In this document: positions 58,101-64,000 of the stretch, piece after piece | Numbering within the stretch: position 1 is the first letter of the stretch | Layout: each line of letters begins with the position of its first letter | DNA from: Edaphochlamys debaryana | Lineage: Eukaryota > Chlorophyta > Chlorophyceae > Chlamydomonadales | DNA: 64,000 bases | Assembly (NCBI GenBank): GCA_016858145.1 | Contig: JAEHOE010000078.1 | Coordinates: forward strand, 496,001 to 560,000 | Reading direction: 5' to 3' | Notes under the pieces: model-generated | Database searches by the model: none | What the model saw: only the letters and a program-made list of their open reading frames with translations | What the model was told of the DNA's origin: nothing | Made by a program: the position numbers and the translations under genes

Positions 58101-59549
58101 CCTGAGGGGTTCGAAGTGGCGCGCCATTGGATGGACGCTGTTGAGGACAACGGACAAGCGGTCCTGGGACTTTACTGACCCATCCAGACGCCGCTTTCAT
58201 ACAAAATATACTGCGCTGCAATGCGCAGTTTAGTTTACGGTATGTGCGGGTCTCGGCTTGCCTCACGGACTTCGCTTGGGCTTGGGGCACGGGGGCCCTG
58301 GATTTTGGATGCGCTGATTCGATGCCCAGTGGTGATGCTGGTCATGTTGCATGGGTGCATGTACGGTGTACCTACTACCTAGTGCCGGCCTGTACGAATG
58401 CATGAGTCATGCGCTGGGCGGATTCATGCGTGTGTGCGCTAACGGCTGTGACTCTGTGAGGGCCTTCGGCTCTAGCAGTGGACGAACTGGACTTCCACGT
58501 AGTGCTGTGCGTCAGTGCGTGGTATGTGATACCGGTACGCGTTGAAGGCTAGGGAGCTTGGCTGTTGCGTTCTGAGGTAAGCACTGACACACAAGCGCGG
58601 GGGACTGCTGGCTGGGGAGGAGCTGGGATGGCCAAGCACCGCCTCCAGGTGGAAACCCCCGCTGCCATCAGGCGGTGTAGCGGTGTGATTCGCTTTCCCC
58701 TTTCCAAATGAACCGCTTATCCCGGTCGCAGCGGCTGAAAGTGGCCTTCAGGCAACGCACCCTCACAGAGCGGGTCTCAGTCTGCCGGGGAGCGCAGGCG
58801 CAAAGCCAGTCATGTAACGGTCCCGTTAGGCGGGAAAGTAGGGGGAGGGCAAGCCTGCTCGCGACTTCGGAGGAAGTCGCCGGGACGGGACCGCCGACGT
58901 GTCAAGGGCCGACCGTAACGCCTGCGGCCGTTGATCGCACTAGCAGCTGAGCCCGAGCACGGAGCGTCTTGACTGAGAAGATAGTGCAGAAAAGACGTAG
59001 ACGTTGCTACGCCAACGGCTTGAACACGCTTTCACTCTCGTGTTTGCCCCCGTGGCATCCGCGTGGACCCCCGTGCGACGCTTTTTGTCACCGAACGGCT
59101 TCAAACGCGCGTTTCCGAGCCCCATCAAACAGCGCAGGATGCTGTTTGAGTATGGTTGACTCCGGGGTGCGTAAGCGGGAGCGGAGCTGGACCACAGACT
59201 TCGTCGCTTTGGCCGAACTTAACCTGAGGACGTGAGCCGCGGAGGCCGTCAACACCGGGCCATTCCCAGCAACGGCACCAGGCTAAAGAATGAAGAATGT
59301 GCTCAAAGGTGCTGTGCGGCTGTGGCCGTTCAACCGCCGGGATCGGGGTGCCGAGCACCAGGGGAATTTCATCGGCCACATATAACGCCGCGACGTGCGC
59401 ACACATTTCACTCAGTGTCCGAGCCTCACAGCCACACTTGCGCGTGCGAGAGCACCTGAACCTGCCGAGTCCAAACTGGAAGGCAACAGCCGTGCATCCG
59501 CGCGAACAGGCCAGACCCACAACGCCGATCACCCCCAGATCGCCCGACC
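58101..59549. other. Intergenic region
   Basis: No spliced or family-like frame was found. The last about 150 bp act as 5' flank of the gene starting at 59550. Confidence 0.4.
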
Positions 59550-60826
59550 ATGATGCTCCAGAGCTCCAGGACTACGGTCTGCGCGACTCGCGGCAGCCGC
59601 TGCACCCGCGCGGTCGTCAATCCGAGCCGCGTCGTCACCGCACGAGCCACCGCCACGCTGGCGCGTCCTGTTGAAGAAGGTGAGCGCAAGCGAGCTAAAT
59701 TGGCCGAGTTACTGCGCGCGTGGAACACGCGGAGCTCGGGGGCGCCGCGTGTTCTCGTCCAAAACGTGGTGCTGACGTTAGATACTCTGAGCGTTCTCCG
59801 CGGCCCGCGCTCCTCCGCTCGCCTGCGCAGCCACACACAGCGTAGATCACTGCTCGCTAATGCGCGGGGCTGGCTTCCTGCCGGCTGCAAGCCGTGCGTT
59901 TTCGAAGAGCCACACTGTGAAACATGCCGCTTGCCCGCTACCTTTCCCGCCACGCAGCCGCGCCCGCTCAAGCCGCTGCCGCCGCTGCGCCGGTTGAGGC
60001 ACGAGTCATGGACGACGGCGAGGTCACGGGCCCAACCTCAAGCGGCCTCGACTTCATTGACCTAGTGCATCTGGAGCCGGCCATCGTGCAGCTGTGCCTC
60101 GAGGACGCCGTGACCTTCCGCAACGTCTGCGACTGCGCCAACCCGATGCGCATGCGGAACAGCGCGCGAGCCTACGAGCACGCGCCCAGCCGCGACAACG
60201 TCGCCGCGCGCGCCAAGTCGCCGGTGCCGCGGCGCTTCAACGTCAACATGGTAAGCATTTGCCGCCGCTTCCCCGCCTTCCTGCCGCCTCGCCAGCATTT
60301 CCTCCCCCTCCTCCACCTCCTCTGACCTGACCTTTACTGACTTTTCTCCCGCTTTTGCCTCCTTCCTTCTTGTTTTCCGCAGCTGGCCAACTACCGTGAC
60401 AACGTGACCCGCAACCTCGCGCCCACGGTTGCCCACGGCTTCGCCAACGCCGCCCGCGCCGCCGGCCTGGCGCTCGCCGCGCCCCAGCCCGGCAGCACCC
60501 CGCCGCCCTTCAAGCGCGCCGCCGCCCTGCGCCTCTACTGGCAGCAGACCCGCGCCAGCCAGGAGGCCGCCGCCAAGGCCAGCGGCGGCACCGCACAGCA
60601 GCACAGCAGCCGCGCCGGCGCCGGCGCGCAGGCGGCCGCGGGCCCCACGGCGGCGCCAGTCGGCGCTGCGCGGCGCAACGCGCCGCCCGCTCCGCCGCCG
60701 CAGCAGCGCGCTCCCGAAGGCCAGCGTGTCCCCGCCTTCGCCCTGGCCTCAACGACCGATGACCGGCTCTGCGTTCAGCAGCCGGGCGGCGAGGGCATGG
60801 CCTGCGCCCGGGCCGACTGGATCTAG
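59550..60826 (+). CDS. Unknown protein with a probable plastid presequence
   Basis: Three exons, 59550-59679 (donor GTGAGC), 59958-60250 (donor GTAAGC) and 60383-60826 (stop TAG), give 288 residues, phase-consistent. The first about 40 residues (MMLQSSRTTVCATRGSRCTR, then VVNPSRVVTARATATLA) are Arg/Ser/Thr/Val-rich with no acidic residue, typical of an algal chloroplast presequence. The centre (GLDFIDLVHLEPAIVQLCLEDAVTFRNVCDC) looks folded, with cysteines spaced C-x2-DC. It is followed by basic RRFNVNMLANYRDNVTRNLAP and an Ala/Pro/Gln-rich tail. No family is recognised. Either of two adjacent ATGs (59550, 59553) could start it. Downstream of the stop there is a TGTAA signal. Confidence 0.65.
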
Positions 60827-60927
60827 ATCTGGATCTGGTTCTCAGCTGGATCCGAGAGGCTGTACGGCGGTCCTGCCGCTCGCTTACGACTCTATGTGGC
60901 TTAGGTTCGTTACTCGTGTGCATGTCG

Positions 60928-60932
60928 TGTAA
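60928..60932 (+). terminator. TGTAA polyadenylation signal
   Basis: It lies 102 bp after the stop of the 59550-60826 gene, in TCGTGTAACCTG. Confidence 0.55.
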
Positions 60933-62859
60933 CCTGCTGTGAGCAGGTGTTCCGTGTATGTGCTTTCGCGCCCCACGTGGGGCCGTGTACGTCCAGGCTC
61001 GTTGATCGGCCCCCCGTGTGCGAGCCCTTCGGGTCTTGTCTGCGTTTACAGAGTCACCTCCAGAGTCAGGGTGAACTCCTGCGTGCTGTGTCATTCAGAT
61101 GTGCGTAGGATGTGCTGGTTACTCCGGTCCGGGCGTTGGTGCTGGGCTGGTCGAGTGCTATCAGGTCGGGTTGATGAGGGCGGCTCAACGAAAGGCTTGC
61201 CTCCTCGTATGGGATCGAACAAGCGGTTCGTAGGTTAGCTCGGGATCCTGGATTGAAGGTATTACAGTCGGTGCTTCACAGGTGCTTGCCGGCACACGTA
61301 CTTTCCGGTGCCGTGACAACACATAAAGCCCCCAAAAAGATGCGGAAACGCAATAAACTGATGTTGAGACCTGTGCGCGTTTGACGCGCGTTGCCTTCAT
61401 CCTACGAGGGACCAAACCTTAGGGGGCGCCGCCGTGGATTGATCAGGTTGTGGCGTCTGTTGCCGTTGGTGACGGGGCGCCCCCAATTGGCCCTTTTCTC
61501 TGCATGTTTTGAGCAGACACCCCCGCAGCGCAGGCACGGACGTGTGCCGTTTGAGCTGGCGGTGCTCGCAGACTGCTGACCATGGGTGCGGGATTTGTCC
61601 AAACGGTGTTGACGAAGGCAGGAGTGGTGGGGTGTGACGCTATCTCGAGGGCTATCACAGACGTAGGCTGGATAGGGGTTTTGCAGTTGCTGTCGGAGGA
61701 GCAGACGCTGGGGCGCTAGCTTTACGGTAGCATGTTGATCGCGTGTTCATGTGTGTGATGCGCTGACGTTTTGGACGCCTGCTGGGCGGGTCAGTTGCGA
61801 ACTGCGTGTGGCGTGTGGCAAGATGAGATACGAAGATGACCAATCATGGGGATCACGTTTTGATGCCTGCCTCGTGCGGCTCCAGGGCGGGTTGCCGTAC
61901 CTCTCGGGATTTGGATCCGGATTTCTCTGCAGAGGTCTCTTTGCTCTTGGGAGGTCGTAGCTCTCCCCGGTTGCGTCTACAGCTCCAGTGCTAGAGCTGT
62001 CTGTCGCCGGCGCGTTTTGCGTGGTGACCCGGCTTGCGTAAGGTCATTCCCCCAGCCCCCTTGTGCACCTCCGAGGTCTTTCTGTACATATCGGTGGATA
62101 AGTGGCGGTCAGGGTGCGGAGTCCGCCCCTCACGGCTTGCCGGGGGAGACTTATTGTGCCGGCAGTTGTGCATGGATTGCATGTGGCTGCATGCGGAGTG
62201 CTGCCGATGAGCACCCTGGGCAGGCGGGCGCGTGGCGTCCTTTGCTCAGATATAACAGAACCTCAAAACGAAGAAGCTTAGTGCATTCGCATGGCAAGCC
62301 TCAGACATCGAGGTTTGATGGTCGGAGTTGGTTGTCGTGCGTGGGGATGCCCAGCATGTAACGCCCCTGGCACGCTCAATGCGCATCTCCTCTTCGGAAA
62401 CGGAGGCGGGGTGTTTCTCCCGCCGTGCTCGGTACCTGACACGTTTCTCCAGTGCACCAGCCCGCCGTCGTTTGGCTTCTAGAAGGCAAAGCCTTGTAAA
62501 CACCGTGCAATGCAACCGGGTGCAACCCATGGGTTACTTAGGACGCGTTGCCTGGGGCGGGTGGGCTACTGCTGCGGCTTGAGGGCTCAATGCCGCAGCT
62601 GTGGAAGATGGGACGGGCTGCATGGGCTGATAGCTACCTTGGTACCAGTATCAGCGGTACATTGGGCTGAAGGGGCGCAGGGGCAACCAATGAAGCAAGG
62701 GCCACACAGGGACACAGCAGCAGCCCCTTGCGATTGCGGAAGCCTCAGACGACAGGTGCACGGCTCGTCCGGGCACACAGCTGCCGCGAGAGCTTGAATG
62801 CTTGATCCCCGCTAACAAAGAACCCCGGAAGCCCGCCCGTAGCCCGGCCACGCGGCCAC
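60933..62859. other. Gene-poor intergenic DNA
   Basis: Relatively AT-rich. No frame has splice-consistent coding character on either strand. Confidence 0.45.
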
Positions 62860-63580
62860 CACCACTCAGGTCCAGCATGGCATGATCTGCACGGCCCCTG
62901 ACCCCTGAGTGACGAGGGCCCCCCAAACTGCCAACCTTCTTCAATGGCCCAGTAGCAGGTGTCCCCGTGCTCCATCCTGCCCCCCACGCCAAGCAGCGCC
63001 TGGGCTCAGGAGTCCTCATCTGCCTGAGCACACAACCCTTTTGGCGCACGACACCTCAACCTCTAGCCACCGCCCCGAAAGCTAATCCTGGTTCAGCTTA
63101 CTTCAGCTAAGCTTGCCATCAGGCCTTCGCAGCATCCCAGCAGCCAATTTAACGAGCCTCCTCCCTCCACCCAGCCACACACCGGGCCGTGGCGGCTGAC
63201 ACCCGGCCGCTTGCTGCCCCTGACCCCCTGAGCATTACCGTAACCTGCATGCGCAGACCTCCCACTCGCGGTCAGCATGGGGCCACCACCCCTCTGGTCC
63301 ATCACGGCAGCAGCTCAAGGGGCAGCGAGTGTCATCGTACTCCAGCCTGCTCCGCGCACGGAACAGCGCTCGGGCTTAGAGGTCCGCACCTGCCTGCAAT
63401 AGTTCAACCTCAGCACCGCGCCCACAATCTAAGCAGAGCTGAGCTTGCCGTCAACCCTTTGCCCTCCGTCTTGCGCAAACCAGCCGCACACCATGCCGTG
63501 GCGGCTCCGAACCGGCCGCCTGCTGCCGTTTACCTCCCCAAGCACCACAATGCATGCGTGGCCCTCCCATGCGAGCTGAG
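62860..63580. repeat. Degenerate direct repeat of about 310 bp
   Basis: CACACC..GCCGTGGCGGCT..ACCGGCCGC.TGCTGCC occurs at about 63178 and 63487. The sequences before each copy (CTCCATC/CTCCAGC..GCGC..GGGCT..GAGGTC/AGTCC..ATCTGCCTG) also align. It lies just downstream of the MYND gene stop. Confidence 0.5.
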
Positions 63581-63588
63581 CCCCCGCC

Positions 63589-64000
63589 TTACGTTCCCGC
63601 CGCCGCCGCCTGCGCCGCCGCCGCCTGCACCGCCGCCGCCATGGCCTTGCACCGCTCCTTGTGCCCCTCCCGCCAGGCCGCCGCCTGACAGTCCCGGCCG
63701 CAGTACCGCACCGCCCTGCAGCCGCCGCACAGCTTGAGCTTCAGCTCCGCCTCGCAGGGGGCGCCGAAGTTGCAGCAACCCGGCCGGCCGCACACGCGCA
63801 GACGAATCCATATCCCCGCCTCTGGCGGCGGCGCCAGCGGCGGCGGCAGTGCCGCCGCCAGCACTGCCTGGGCGTCTCGCCGTGCGTCGGCGGGGCTCCC
63901 CAGCAGCACCCTTGTCGCGTCCATGAGCACCGCAATCCGTGGCATGTCCTCAAAGTGTCCGTTGGTGAACGGAAGGAACTTCTGTGCGAGGCAGCGGAAG
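63589..64000 (-). CDS. MYND zinc-finger protein, C-terminal exon, partial
   Basis: An open minus-strand frame from the window edge to TAA at 63589-63591 (136 residues visible). After FRCLAQKFLPFTNGHFED..IAVLMDATRVLLGSPADARRDAQ comes a C-terminal MYND finger. Cysteine spacing runs CGRPGCCNFG..LCGGCRAVRYCGRDCQAAAWREGHKERC, which supplies the seven Cys and one His of two zinc sites. An Ala-rich tail follows. MYND fingers mediate protein contacts; the family is large in volvocine algae, where most members are uncharacterised. The 5' part lies outside the window, so the start and other domains are unknown. Confidence 0.85.
   Translation of the reverse strand, partial: FRCLAQKFLPFTNGHFEDMPRIAVLMDATRVLLGSPADARRDAQAVLAAALPPPLAPPPEAGIWIRLRVCGRPGCCNFGAPCEAELKLKLCGGCRAVRYCGRDCQAAAWREGHKERCKAMAAAVQAAAAQAAAAGT

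Overview
The window is nuclear DNA from a green alga, most likely a chlamydomonadalean (volvocine) species. The evidence is strong GC bias, genes cut into many short exons with GTGAGT/GTGCGT-type donors and C-rich acceptors, alanine-, glycine- and proline-rich insertions in proteins, TGTAA polyadenylation signals, and a plant/algal-type pyruvate kinase. No bacterial, organellar or viral gene organisation is visible. I built gene models by hand by requiring GT..AG (once GC..AG) junctions and phase continuity. All complete models keep one open frame from ATG to stop.

Layout from left to right: (1) a minus-strand coiled-coil gene (202-3611) that runs off the left edge; (2) a plus-strand gene for a basic, low-complexity protein (4530-5763); (3) a large palindrome, 7812-12571, with two 2.0-kb arms each carrying one copy (A, minus; B, plus) of a small gene with a PDZ-like fold; (4) a Ro60 (TROVE plus VWA) RNA-binding protein gene (14408-16976); (5) an 18-exon minus-strand pyruvate kinase gene (19079-25533), divergent from (6) a 15-exon gene for HslU, the AAA+ unfoldase of the HslVU protease (26188-31855); (7) a large gene for a protein with an EF-hand-like segment and an ASH/HYDIN-like Ig domain (32764-38094), probably ciliary; (8) a second Ro60 gene on the minus strand (40074-42746), inside an inverted segmental duplication of the first; (9) a third PDZ-like copy C (44079-45339); (10) mannose-6-phosphate isomerase (46751-50312); (11) a very large alanine-rich protein with C-terminal TPRs (51053-57343); (12) an unknown protein with a possible plastid presequence (59550-60826); (13) the C-terminal end of a MYND zinc-finger gene (63589 to the right edge, minus).

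The genes do not form a single pathway. Two are central carbon metabolism (pyruvate kinase, phosphomannose isomerase), one is protein quality control (HslU), and two are RNA quality control (Ro60). What stands out is genome dynamics. There is an inverted 4-kb duplication of Ro60, a palindromic pair plus a third mosaic copy of the PDZ-like gene lying near both Ro60 loci, and a recurrent pattern in pyruvate kinase, HslU and the TPR gene: truncated copies of exon ends, usually with their splice donor, tandemly repeated inside the adjacent intron (116- and 119-bp units at the two clearest sites). Many of these introns begin G-rich and end C-rich, so they could fold back on themselves.
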